DNA of 64,000 nt. Origin: SZAS-79 sp963844255. GTDB lineage: Bacteria; Pseudomonadota; Gammaproteobacteria; Burkholderiales; SG8-39. This document shows, in pieces, positions 35,569 through 44,325 of this stretch; the stretch's first letter is position 1, and each line of letters starts with the position of its first letter. The notes under the pieces were generated by a model that was not told the origin of the DNA, did not search any database, and worked only from the letters and a program-made list of their open reading frames with translations. The stretch is from positions 39,544 to 103,543 of the forward strand of contig CAWJNP010000049.1 in assembly GCA_963844255.1 (NCBI GenBank), given 5' to 3'. A program made the translations under genes and the position numbers.

Positions 35569-36432
35569 TCAGTTCGCCCCCGCAGCATCGAATGCTGCCG
35601 CCAGTACCTGCGTGCCAAGCGCATTGATCAGCGCACGCCGATACTCGGCGGTCGCCTTGAAGTCGCTCATCGGGTTCGATTCAGCAGCGGCGACCGAGGC
35701 GATCTGTGCCGCAAGGTCTGCATTGGCGGGCTGGCCGGCAAAGGCGGACGCATCAAAGGTTACCGGCCGGCTCTCGACGCCGCCCAGCCCGAATGCAAGC
35801 GTTTGGAGTGTCCCATCAGGACGGAGAACTGCCTCAGCGGCGCAAGCAACGATAGCGAAGTCGCCGTGGCGCTGCGCGATTTCGGTAAAGGCGTAGCCCG
35901 CACCCGGCTTACGCTTGGGCCAGATCAGCGCAACGAGGAGTTCATCCGGTGCACGCGCAGTCGTCAAAATACCCAGAAAGTAGTCCTTGGCTGCGACCCG
36001 GCGTACGCCTCGCCGGGAGTGCAGTTCCACGGCACCGCCCAGCGTGAGGAGGACCAGAGGAATCTCCGAACTCGGGTCGGCGTGCGATACCGATCCGCCC
36101 AATGTGCCACGGTTGCGCGTCTGAAAATGGCCGACAAACGGCAGCGCGCGCGCGAGAAGCGGCAGGGCGCGCATCAGCATGGCGTCGCCAAGCGCAGCAG
36201 CCTGCCGCAGAGTTGCGCCGGTCCGAACCTCGCGATCGAACGTCACCGCGTCAAGACCGGGCACCCGCTTGATGTCCAGTACCGCAGCCGGACGTACGAG
36301 ACGCATGTTGAGCATCGCGCCGAGCGACATGCCACCGGCGAGGACGCTGGCTTCCGTACCAAATTCCTGGAGCAGGACCAGCGTCTCCGCGACCGATTCC
36401 GGACGACAATATTCGAAGGCGACCGGCTTCAT
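35569..36432 (-). CDS. Molybdenum hydroxylase FAD-binding medium subunit (CoxM type)
   Basis: A 287-residue FAD subunit of the xanthine dehydrogenase family. FAD contacts are visible as VLAGGMSLGAMLNMRL and NRGTLGGSVSHADPSSEIPL, followed by the CO-dehydrogenase C-terminal domain. There is no [4Fe-4S] insertion, which argues against a 4-hydroxybenzoyl-CoA reductase. Its start overlaps the large-subunit stop by 4 bases and its stop is one base from the small-subunit start, so the three are made together. Confidence 0.92.
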   Translation of the reverse strand: MKPVAFEYCRPESVAETLVLLQEFGTEASVLAGGMSLGAMLNMRLVRPAAVLDIKRVPGLDAVTFDREVRTGATLRQAAALGDAMLMRALPLLARALPFVGHFQTRNRGTLGGSVSHADPSSEIPLVLLTLGGAVELHSRRGVRRVAAKDYFLGILTTARAPDELLVALIWPKRKPGAGYAFTEIAQRHGDFAIVACAAEAVLRPDGTLQTLAFGLGGVESRPVTFDASAFAGQPANADLAAQIASVAAAESNPMSDFKATAEYRRALINALGTQVLAAAFDAAGAN

Positions 36433-39401
36433 GATTCGCCGCCCTTGCCGGAAAGCCTTTGGCCAATCCGGCTCCAGAAGCCCTGCGGCACATCCGTTCG
36501 GCCGTACTGCTCGAAAGCCTTGAAGAACTGTCCGATCAGTACGCCCGTAACGGACCCCAGCATCCGATTGCCCACGGCAGCTACCGTGCCGCCGACATCT
36601 GCGCCGTATCGGTAGGAGAGTCTTGTGCCCTCACCTTCGGGCGCAAGATCGACCAGTGCACTGCCCCGGCCGTTGCCGAGCCTGCCCTGCGCAACAAATT
36701 CCATACGCATCGAATGCGGCGGCGTCTGCGCCCCGATCCGGATTTTTGCGGCGTATACCCCGCGTATGCCCGCCACACCGATGCTCACTTCCGCTTCGAA
36801 CGCATCTGCTCCTCTGCGCTCCATCTTTCTGCACCCCGGTATGACGGCAGCCAGAACATCGGGGTCAAGCAATCGCCTCCAGACCTCGGCAGGCGGCGCA
36901 GACAGATTCGTCGAGCCTTCGCCCTGGAGTGACCCGCCGAGTTCGACTTCACCGGCTTTCCTCTTCGCCCCGCCATACGTACCACTGATCGTCGCATCAC
37001 GCCCGTTGGCGAGTTCCCACACGCGGTTGAGCGAGAGGGGCAGATCGATATCTTCGCGACCGAGCGCATCTGCCGCGGCATTGGCCAGCGCGGCAGGGGC
37101 AAGCATTGAACTGCCATCGCCCATTCCCTTCGCCCCTGTCATGTTCACCGGTGTAGGCGTCGATACATGTCCAATATCGATCCTCGGCATCTCGGGCGCG
37201 GTCGGGCAAAGGTATTCTGCAAACGTGCCGGACACGAAATTCCCCGCACGGTCATGCACAAGTTCTTCAAAGAGTGCCGCACCAAGGCCGTGCGCGAATC
37301 CTCCATTGATCTGACCCTCCACGATCATGGGGTTCAGCATCGTCCCGACGTCGTGCACCGAAACATACTTGACGATTTCGATCCTGCCGGTGGCACGATC
37401 GATTTCGATTGCGGCAAGATCGGCGACGAACCCGTAAGTCATCGCAGAGGCGACACGATCCGCATCGTCCGGACTGGTCAGGGTAGGCGCATCGAGTACA
37501 AACGTCTCGGTCATGCCCGCGCTAACCCCGTCTGGCATGCCGGCTGGATTCCAGTGCGCCCGTGACGCCAGGCGACCGACGCCGATTGCCTGCTGCGGAT
37601 TGCGTGTGACCCGTGCCGCACCGCCCGCAAGCTCGACCTCGTCCACGTCAACCTTGAACTCGTCCGCAGCCATCGTTCGCAGTTTGTCCCCCAGCTTGCG
37701 CGCGCAGCCCAGAATGGCACCCGCGACCGCCGATGCAAAACGATTCGAATAGTTTCCGGAAGCAATGCTCCAGGCAATCGTGCGCGTGTCTGCTTCGGTC
37801 AGGACGTCGACATCGTCCGGCTTGACGCCAAGCTCGTCGGCCACAATCTGGGCCGCCACGGTGGCATGCCCCTGGCCATTCGGCGTACTGTCAAGCTGAA
37901 CCGTGATCCCGCCGCTGGGATCTATCGATATCGTCACTGCCGCGTTGGCCCCGGATTTCGGTTCCGCCTTCCCCCGCTGCTCTGCAGTCTGCGCAAGACC
38001 GACATAGGCCATGTTCGATCCCGAGGGTTCCACACCGAGAGCGAATCCGACACCAAACAGCTTTCCACTGCTCCTGGCAGCATCGCGTCGTGCAAGCAAA
38101 GCCGGGTAGTCGGCTATTCGCAGGGCTTCGTCAAGACACGCCTGATAGTCGCCTGAATCGAGAATGGATCCTGCTGGCGAATCATAGGGAAACTCATCCT
38201 TCCGAACGAGGTTCCTGCGGCGAATTTCGGCGACATCAATGCCCAGTCCTCGTGCCGCAACTTCCATGATCCGCTCAAGCGCAAAATAGAACTGCGGGCC
38301 TCCGTAGCCACGGTTGAGGCCCACCGGCATGCGGTTGGTCACGACGAGTGTATTGTCCACCGCAAGGTTCCTGACGCGATAGGCGCCGCTGGAAGTGGAA
38401 TGCATGCGGTAGACCGAGGCGGGCTCCGGAGCGCGTATGTAGGCTCCGAGGTTGACCACGTTACGGTAACGCAGGCCGATAAGTTCGCCCTCATTCGTGA
38501 ATGCCGCTTCGACCTTACCAGTTCGATCGGTCGCGCTGGAAGACGCCATCAGATGTTCGAGGCGGTCTTCGGTCCACTTTACCGGTACGCTCAGGAGGCG
38601 TGATACCGCCGCGATCAGCACCATGTACGCATATACGGCCTGCTTCACCCCGAAACTGCCACCGGAATTCGGCGGCGTGACGATGCGCAGCCGGTTGCCT
38701 GCCACATTCAGCGCGCCCGCCATCAGAGGCTGAAGCACGAACGGCCCCTGAAAGTTGGACCAGATCGTGTACCGGTCAGGATGCGGTTCAAAGTGTGCCA
38801 CCACCCCGTAGGTTTCCATCGGTGTCGCAATGGAACGCGGATATCGGTAGTCGTACTTGAATGTTCTATCGGCACGCGCAAATGCACCGTCCGGGTCCCC
38901 GTACGTGAACTCACGCTGCTGGGCGACATTGGTACCTGCTTCTTCGAACAGCAGCGGAGCATCCGGCCTGAGTGCATCGTCAAGATGCGCCACGCCGGGC
39001 AAAGGTTCGTAGTCCACGTCAATCAGTTCGAGCGCGTCCTCTGCGACGTAGCGATCGATTGCGACGACCACGGCCACCGGCTCGCCGCAATATCGCGCCT
39101 TTGTCGTAGCGCACACTTGAAAGCGCATCTTCGAACGGACCACGCTCGGAATAACTCCGGCGACCGCTGCGATCTGCGCACCGGTAACGACACCAATGAC
39201 ACCGGCAAGCTTTTCGGCACGCGTCGTGTCAATTGCACGAATGCGTGCATGCGGATGCGGCGAGCGCAGGATCGCGGCGTGACGCAACCCGGCGACGGGC
39301 TCCATATCGTCCATGAAACGCCCGCGACCGGCCAGGAGTGGCGCATCTTCCTTGCGGGGAACGGCCTTGCCGACCCAGGCGGTGCCTGCATGCTGTGTCA
39401 C
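36429..39401 (-). CDS. Molybdenum hydroxylase large subunit fused to a CoxG-like domain
   Basis: A 990-residue protein. Residues 1 to about 800 are the Mo-cofactor subunit of the xanthine/aldehyde dehydrogenase family: GKAVPRKEDAPLLAGRGRF, NSGGSFGVKQAVYAYM, KWTEDRLEH, GQGHATVAAQI. The CO-dehydrogenase loop AYxCSFR is absent, so it is not a form I CODH. The usual active-site Glu in GxGE is Asp here (about D762, in GMGDGSS). Residues from about 825 are a CoxG/SRPBCC lipid-binding-like domain (STNLSAPPAEVWRRL, VIPGCRKMERRG), normally a separate protein. GTG 39401 is proposed as start because GGAAG precedes it and conserved sequence begins right after; the frame is open 180 bases further. Confidence 0.88.
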   Translation of the reverse strand: MTQHAGTAWVGKAVPRKEDAPLLAGRGRFMDDMEPVAGLRHAAILRSPHPHARIRAIDTTRAEKLAGVIGVVTGAQIAAVAGVIPSVVRSKMRFQVCATTKARYCGEPVAVVVAIDRYVAEDALELIDVDYEPLPGVAHLDDALRPDAPLLFEEAGTNVAQQREFTYGDPDGAFARADRTFKYDYRYPRSIATPMETYGVVAHFEPHPDRYTIWSNFQGPFVLQPLMAGALNVAGNRLRIVTPPNSGGSFGVKQAVYAYMVLIAAVSRLLSVPVKWTEDRLEHLMASSSATDRTGKVEAAFTNEGELIGLRYRNVVNLGAYIRAPEPASVYRMHSTSSGAYRVRNLAVDNTLVVTNRMPVGLNRGYGGPQFYFALERIMEVAARGLGIDVAEIRRRNLVRKDEFPYDSPAGSILDSGDYQACLDEALRIADYPALLARRDAARSSGKLFGVGFALGVEPSGSNMAYVGLAQTAEQRGKAEPKSGANAAVTISIDPSGGITVQLDSTPNGQGHATVAAQIVADELGVKPDDVDVLTEADTRTIAWSIASGNYSNRFASAVAGAILGCARKLGDKLRTMAADEFKVDVDEVELAGGAARVTRNPQQAIGVGRLASRAHWNPAGMPDGVSAGMTETFVLDAPTLTSPDDADRVASAMTYGFVADLAAIEIDRATGRIEIVKYVSVHDVGTMLNPMIVEGQINGGFAHGLGAALFEELVHDRAGNFVSGTFAEYLCPTAPEMPRIDIGHVSTPTPVNMTGAKGMGDGSSMLAPAALANAAADALGREDIDLPLSLNRVWELANGRDATISGTYGGAKRKAGEVELGGSLQGEGSTNLSAPPAEVWRRLLDPDVLAAVIPGCRKMERRGADAFEAEVSIGVAGIRGVYAAKIRIGAQTPPHSMRMEFVAQGRLGNGRGSALVDLAPEGEGTRLSYRYGADVGGTVAAVGNRMLGSVTGVLIGQFFKAFEQYGRTDVPQGFWSRIGQRLSGKGGES

Positions 39402-39678
39402 TGTGCGTCTGCTTCCGGACCGTTCAATCGCCCAAGCCCGCCGGCAGGTCCGTGACTCGCCTGGCACACGGCAGCCGACGCAAGCGCTCGTTGAATCGCC
39501 AACGGCCGGTCCGGACTCGACTTTACTTTCATTTCCCCACCTGATTGCGGTTTGCAGCCATGCTACGTGCGTGCGCCCCAACCGGCGTTACCCGAGAATC
39601 GGCAAAATTACCCGTCAGTCCGGTTTGCGGGGTTGCGACAGTCGCGAACCCATTGTGCGACGCACAAGAAACGCGCTA
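39402..39678. other. Gap between AraC gene and hydroxylase operon
   Basis: This 277-base stretch lies between the 3' end of the AraC-type regulator gene and the proposed start of the hydroxylase large subunit, both on the minus strand. It should hold the promoter and activator site of the long catabolic unit. I see no clear -35/-10 pair, terminator or repeat in it. If the large subunit starts upstream at 39581, most of the gap would be coding. Confidence 0.4.
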
Positions 39679-40533
39679 TCAGGCCAGTACGCCTTCGCGC
39701 AGATCCACGACCTTTCGATACTCGCTTGGCGTGACGCCGATATGGTGCCGGAAAAACCTCGTGAAGTGGCCGGGCGCGCTGAATCCGAGGCGGTAACCCA
39801 GGTCGGCGATCGGGCTGCGGGTTCTGGCCAAGCCCTGAAACGCTGCCTCCATCCGCAGTTCATTGGCAAAGACGGCCGGAGTCAGGTTCGTCGCACGGCG
39901 GAACAGTTCAAAGAAATGCGTCCGCGAAAGCCCGCAATTTGCAGCCAGACCATCGCAATCCAGGTCTTCGCCAATACGCGCACGCAAAATGCCTATCGCC
40001 TTTCGGATGCGCGGATCGTAGCGTATCCCCAAGCCATCCGCCCTGAGTACATCCATTTGTTTCCAAAGAGAAAATGGCTCTATTACCGCAATCATCAACT
40101 CGAAAATCAAGGCCTCCGCACGCAGGAAAGCGGTATCCGTCATGGACACCATCGCGCTCGCAAGATCGTCCGCAACCCGCCGGATTCGTGGCGTAACCGG
40201 CACCCCCGCCTGCGGGAAGAAACGCGGATGCCCGGAAGCGGACAGTTGCGCGTGTATTTCTCCCAGCCACGCAGGTTCAATGTAGAGGGCCAGTATGAAG
40301 GTAGACCCCGCCCCTCCGTGCTCGTAGGCGTGCGGCTCCCACGCATTGACAAGGACCGCACGGTCATCGGTCAGCGGATAGCGTACGCCGCGCACCCGGA
40401 ATGCACCGTCCGCGCCGAACACTTTCACCAGGACGTGACAGTGATGATGAGCGTGAGTCACCAGCGGCACGTTGAGGTCAATCAGCCCGACCCGTCCGAA
40501 CCTGCCCTGCAAGAAGGTAATTCCCCTAGACAT
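39679..40533 (-). CDS. AraC family transcriptional regulator
   Basis: A 284-residue regulator: N-terminal cupin-like sensor domain (VTHAHHHCHVLVKVFG) and C-terminal double helix-turn-helix. The first HTH is LAANCGLSRTHFFELFRRATNLTP and the second IADLGYRLGFSAPGHFTRFFRHHIGVTPSEYRK, the latter matching the AraC signature. It is upstream of and codirectional with the hydroxylase-liv-ligase unit and is the obvious candidate activator of it, responding to the substrate or a CoA ester. It starts 21 bases after the stop of the sulfite-oxidase-like gene, so readthrough from that gene is possible. Confidence 0.92.
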   Translation of the reverse strand: MSRGITFLQGRFGRVGLIDLNVPLVTHAHHHCHVLVKVFGADGAFRVRGVRYPLTDDRAVLVNAWEPHAYEHGGAGSTFILALYIEPAWLGEIHAQLSASGHPRFFPQAGVPVTPRIRRVADDLASAMVSMTDTAFLRAEALIFELMIAVIEPFSLWKQMDVLRADGLGIRYDPRIRKAIGILRARIGEDLDCDGLAANCGLSRTHFFELFRRATNLTPAVFANELRMEAAFQGLARTRSPIADLGYRLGFSAPGHFTRFFRHHIGVTPSEYRKVVDLREGVLA

Positions 40534-40553
40534 GTGGGGATTCTAAACTACCC

Positions 40554-41645
40554 TCACTGGCGCACCGTCACCCGCACTTGCTGTATCGCATTATTGCCGA
40601 AACCGCTGACGTCCCATACGGGTTCGATCGGTTGCACGTTTCCCTGTGCGTCTGTTGCCCGGCACCCGAGTACATGAGTTCCTGGACGCGCGTTCCAATC
40701 GTATGACCAGCCACGCCAGGCCCAAGGGCCGGCAACAGGACCGAGCACCGCATCGTGCCATGCGCCGTTCTCTGAGACTTCGATGCGCTCGACCGGCACC
40801 CCTCCGCCGGACCACGCGCGGCCGCAAAGTCTGACATTACCTGCCTCGAGGATCCGCTGCCGGGTATAAAAATCCGGTACGCCCGGCGGCGCCATCAGCG
40901 AATTTACCCTGATCAGCGAGCATGGGATCCCGGTCTCTCCAGACTGCGTCCGAAAATGATAGCTGTGGACCTGCTGTATGCCTTCGAACGGCGCCGTCAC
41001 GGCCTCGATGTTCCCCAACCATTTAACGCTCGCCATCCCGTACCATCCGGGAACGATCAGGCGCAGCGGCGCGCCATGTTGCGGCAGCAATGGCTGTCCG
41101 TTCATCGCGTAGACGATCAAGATGTCCTCGCGCATCGCCTCCGATACTGACAGGCTGCGCGCGTAGTCATGTTCGGAACCACGATCAATCCCTCTGTCGG
41201 TACCCCGGAAAACGATTTCCCTTGTCTCCGGCCCCAGACCGGCGGACCTCAGCAGTGGCGCCAGCGGCGTTCCTGTCCATTCCGCCGTGGACACCCCCTC
41301 CTCCAGCCAGGGCATCGATGGATAGCGAGGGGATAGCTGGCCGCGCCCGTTTCCTGCGCATTCAAGCGTCACGCGCAGCGTGCGTGCCGGCATCGCCCGG
41401 ATCTGCTCAACGGTGACGGTACGTGGGCGCTCGACCTGTCCACCGATGGCCAATTTCCAGCCGTCCGAATCGCCGGCCGGGATATCAAAGTGAATGAGCA
41501 AGTAGTGCAGTCCGGCCGGCGTGACGTCATAACGCAACGCTTCCAACGGCATGCCGCTGTTTCGCGAAGCCAGCGCAACCTCCTCGGGCATGAATCGCCC
41601 GACAATGGGTGATCGACGTGTCTGACTATTGGTGATCTGGCTCAT
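40554..41645 (-). CDS. Sulfite oxidase family molybdopterin-dependent oxidoreductase
   Basis: A 363-residue Mo enzyme. The cysteine that ligates molybdenum is in TLECAGNGRGQ, the cofactor region continues GIDRGSEHDYARSL and QHGAPLRLIVPGWYGMASVKWLG, and the C-terminal Ig-like dimerisation domain ends PVWDVSGFGNNAIQQV. No signal peptide or heme domain is seen, unlike periplasmic SorA, so it is probably cytoplasmic or exported with a partner. It should oxidise sulfite or a related S/N-oxyanion. It may be linked to the Mo hydroxylase only by shared cofactor need. Confidence 0.9.
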   Translation of the reverse strand: MSQITNSQTRRSPIVGRFMPEEVALASRNSGMPLEALRYDVTPAGLHYLLIHFDIPAGDSDGWKLAIGGQVERPRTVTVEQIRAMPARTLRVTLECAGNGRGQLSPRYPSMPWLEEGVSTAEWTGTPLAPLLRSAGLGPETREIVFRGTDRGIDRGSEHDYARSLSVSEAMREDILIVYAMNGQPLLPQHGAPLRLIVPGWYGMASVKWLGNIEAVTAPFEGIQQVHSYHFRTQSGETGIPCSLIRVNSLMAPPGVPDFYTRQRILEAGNVRLCGRAWSGGGVPVERIEVSENGAWHDAVLGPVAGPWAWRGWSYDWNARPGTHVLGCRATDAQGNVQPIEPVWDVSGFGNNAIQQVRVTVRQ

Positions 41646-41688
41646 GGACGCACTCGCGTTTGGAAAGTGCAGATTCTATTGCAACCTT

Positions 41689-41716
41689 TTGAGCCTGCAG
41701 ACGCCTAACTTATAAT
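41689..41716 (+). promoter_or_regulatory. Sigma-70-type promoter for chaC
   Basis: TTGAGC (41689-41694) and a consensus TATAAT (41711-41716) are 16 bases apart. The predicted start is near 41723, leaving a 5' leader of about 25 bases before GTG 41746. It is the clearest -10 box on the plus strand in this area. Confidence 0.6.
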
Positions 41717-41745
41717 TCCATCGAACGGGCCACCGACGGGAAGTA

Positions 41746-42333
41746 GTGCTGAATTCGGATCTTCGCAGACTCATGCCCGACATGCCGAGCGGCGATCTCT
41801 GGGTATACGGCTACGGTTCTCTCATGTGGTCTCCGGAAATCCCGCATGCCGAGCGACGAACGGTTCTGCTGCACGGCTACCATCGCGCACTGTGTATTTA
41901 TTCCCATCGTCATCGCGGAACCCCTGAGGTTCCGGGTCTGGTGCTGGGCCTGTGCCGGGGCGGCTCGTGCTGGGGGGTTGCATTTCGGGTCCCCAGGCGC
42001 CACGTCGGGCACGCCCTCGAGACGCTGTGGCAGCGGGAGATGGTCAATCGGGTCTACCAACCGCGCATCGTGCCCGTACGCTCCATCGGAGAGGCCGTGC
42101 CGGCGATTGCTTTTGTCGCAGACCAGACGCACCGCCAGTTTGCCGGGCGGTTGACAATTGCGGATACCGCCCGACTTGTGGCGCAAGGCCGCGGGCAGCG
42201 CGGCCCGAACGTCGACTACCTTGCACAAACCGTCGCGCACATGGACGCGCTTGGCGTCCGCGAGGGACACCTGCACGAGGTGCTCGGCGCAGTTCGCCGG
42301 TTGTCTCTGTCCCGGTCGCCGGGAAAACCCTAA
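41746..42333 (+). CDS. chaC: Glutathione-specific gamma-glutamylcyclotransferase (ChaC family)
   Basis: A 195-residue cytosolic enzyme degrading glutathione to 5-oxoproline and Cys-Gly. The glycine-rich opening WVYGYGSLMWSPE and the RGTPEVPGLVLGL segment are ChaC hallmarks. The GTG at 41746 has GGGAAG very close in front; ATG 41773 nine codons on is a reasonable alternative because conservation begins near there. The gene ends with a 4-base overlap into the convergent aminotransferase gene. Confidence 0.9.
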   Translation: MLNSDLRRLMPDMPSGDLWVYGYGSLMWSPEIPHAERRTVLLHGYHRALCIYSHRHRGTPEVPGLVLGLCRGGSCWGVAFRVPRRHVGHALETLWQREMVNRVYQPRIVPVRSIGEAVPAIAFVADQTHRQFAGRLTIADTARLVAQGRGQRGPNVDYLAQTVAHMDALGVREGHLHEVLGAVRRLSLSRSPGKP

Positions 42334-43496
42334 TTCCCGACCAGATTGCCCGGCGCCGCGAGGACCGCGCGCTCGAAACGTTCCATCGCCTCCAGCAGCA
42401 TCTTCCTTTGAGTACCGAAATTCAGGCGTACGAACCGCGGTGCTCCAAAATCGGCGCCAGGCGACAAACCCAGGCCATGCTTCAGGAAGTGGGCATGCGG
42501 ATCGTCCAGACCCAACCCCGTACAGTCGATCCACGACAAATAGGTCGCTTCGAGATGTACCGTCTCGACCCCCGGCAATCGCGCTACTGTCGACTCGACA
42601 AGCGCACTGTTGCCACGAAGGTACTCGATCTGCGCGGCAAGCCAGGCGCCTCCGTCGCGATACGCGGCTACGGCCGCCTCGTACGCAAACAGGGAAGCAT
42701 CGTGCACGGATTTCTTCAGATCGTACGAAAATGTCTGACGCATCGCCGCATTTTCAATGATGGCGAATGCGACCCCGCTGCCCGCGATATTGAAGGTCTT
42801 GGAAGGCGCCATCACGGTGACGGTTCGTCGCGATATCTCAGGTGAAATGCTCGCAATGGGTATATGGGGCTTGCCCTGGTCGAGCAGGAGATCGCAGTGA
42901 ATCTCGTCTGAACACACCTGCAGGCCGTGGCGAAGCGCAAATCCGGCGAGGCGTTCCAACTCATCGCGCCGAAAGATCGTGCCGCCGGGATTGTGCGGGT
43001 TGCACAGCATCAACAGTCGGGAATCGGGCCGAACCGAAGCTTCCAGACGGGATTCGTCCCATACCCACCGGCCTTGCGCCAGGACAAGCGGCACTTCCGT
43101 CCACGGACGCGGGGCCGACTGCGCCGCTCGAAACAGATGGTAGTAGACCGGCGCAGGAGACAACAAGTGCTCTCCGGGAGCGGTCAGCCTGTTGGCCGCC
43201 ATGTACAGAGCGGAGACGACACCCGGAAGGTAGACAATCCACTCGGGCCGAACCTGCCAGTCGTACAGACGCATCATCCGCTCGACGATCAGTTCCCGGA
43301 GCTGCGGGGGCGGGGACGTATAGCCGAAAACCCCATGCTCCACCCTGCGCCGCAAGGCATCAATTACCGCGGGAGGCGCACGAAAGTCAGTATCAGCGAC
43401 CCAGAGCGGAATGATGTCGCGGCCGGCGTACTTCTCCCATCGCGTGCTGTGGGTACCGGCGCGGTCTACCGGAGTATCGAAGTCGAATGTATGCAT
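42330..43496 (-). CDS. PatB/MalY-family aminotransferase (cystathionine beta-lyase type)
   Basis: A 388-residue fold-type I PLP enzyme. The PLP lysine lies in MAPSKTFNIAG, the PLP-ring aspartate region in VCSDEIHCDLLLD, and the carboxylate-binding Arg near the C-terminus in PRFVRLNFGTQ. The opening WVADTDFRAPPAVIDAL is typical of PatB/MalY, which cleave C-S bonds of cystathionine or cysteine conjugates. ATG 43496 (MHTFDFDTPVDR) is the natural start; upstream reading is not conserved-looking. It is divergent from the TRAP transporter genes. Confidence 0.92.
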   Translation of the reverse strand: MHTFDFDTPVDRAGTHSTRWEKYAGRDIIPLWVADTDFRAPPAVIDALRRRVEHGVFGYTSPPPQLRELIVERMMRLYDWQVRPEWIVYLPGVVSALYMAANRLTAPGEHLLSPAPVYYHLFRAAQSAPRPWTEVPLVLAQGRWVWDESRLEASVRPDSRLLMLCNPHNPGGTIFRRDELERLAGFALRHGLQVCSDEIHCDLLLDQGKPHIPIASISPEISRRTVTVMAPSKTFNIAGSGVAFAIIENAAMRQTFSYDLKKSVHDASLFAYEAAVAAYRDGGAWLAAQIEYLRGNSALVESTVARLPGVETVHLEATYLSWIDCTGLGLDDPHAHFLKHGLGLSPGADFGAPRFVRLNFGTQRKMLLEAMERFERAVLAAPGNLVGN

Positions 43497-43734
43497 GGCG
43501 TCGGGGGTCGTAAAGGACGGTCGACTGTATCGCAGATGTCCGGGTACCGAAAGCGCGAAGCCGAGCCAGACGGCACCAATCATGGGCCGCTCAGAATTCT
43601 GAAAGCTTTCACGGTGATTGCCCGATCCCGCCCAATCGTACAGAATCCGGACGGAACGCGCGTCTGTACGCAGAGACTCACGGTCCGAGCAGGCCATACG
43701 AGCCGGCACACAACCGCTTAGACGGAGGAGATGG

Positions 43735-44325
43735 ATGAAGGCAATGCTTGCACTATCACGCTGGATCGACGCGCTCAACGAGCAAGTCGGCAAGTTCAGC
43801 TACTGGCTCATCCTGGCCGCAGTGCTCGTCAGTACCGGCAACGCCATCGTGCGATACACGGTCGACATGAGTTCGAACGCCTGGCTGGAGATCCAGTGGT
43901 ACCTGTTCTCGTTTGTGTTTCTGTTCTGCGCCGGTTACACCCTGCTGCATAACCAGCATGTGAGGATCGACATAATCACCTCGCACTTGTCCAAACGCGC
44001 ACAGACCTGGATCGACATCCTCGGGACGGTCTTCTTCCTGATGCCGATGGCGATCGCGATCATGTGGCTATCCTGGCCGGTATTCATCGACGCCTGGGAC
44101 AGCAAAGAGGTGTCCTCGAACGCGGGCGGCTTGCTCATCTGGCCGGGTCGACTGATGTTGCCGCTTGGTTTCTTTCTTCTCATCCTGCAGGGCGCATCGG
44201 AGCTCATCAAGCGCGTCGCCTTCCTGCGGGGCCTGGTCCCCGATCCGAGCGAGAAGGACGACGGTCCCACTGCGGAAGAATTGCTCGCCGCGGAGCTGCG
44301 CCGTGAACGGGGAGAAGCAGCATGA
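43735..44325 (+). CDS. TRAP transporter small permease (TakQ/DctQ-like)
   Basis: A 196-residue membrane protein with four transmembrane segments, the small subunit of a sodium-driven TRAP importer. The family segment LCAGYTLLHNQHVRIDI appears here as FCAGYTLLHNQHVRIDI. ATG 43735 is chosen because GGAGGAG lies just in front. Its stop overlaps the large permease start (ATGA). The matching binding protein is encoded convergently just downstream. Confidence 0.92.
   Translation: MKAMLALSRWIDALNEQVGKFSYWLILAAVLVSTGNAIVRYTVDMSSNAWLEIQWYLFSFVFLFCAGYTLLHNQHVRIDIITSHLSKRAQTWIDILGTVFFLMPMAIAIMWLSWPVFIDAWDSKEVSSNAGGLLIWPGRLMLPLGFFLLILQGASELIKRVAFLRGLVPDPSEKDDGPTAEELLAAELRRERGEAA

Noticed and set aside
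36429..39401. Form I carbon monoxide dehydrogenase
   Set aside because: Subunit set resembles CoxLMS, but the diagnostic AYxCSFR active-site loop is absent from the large subunit.
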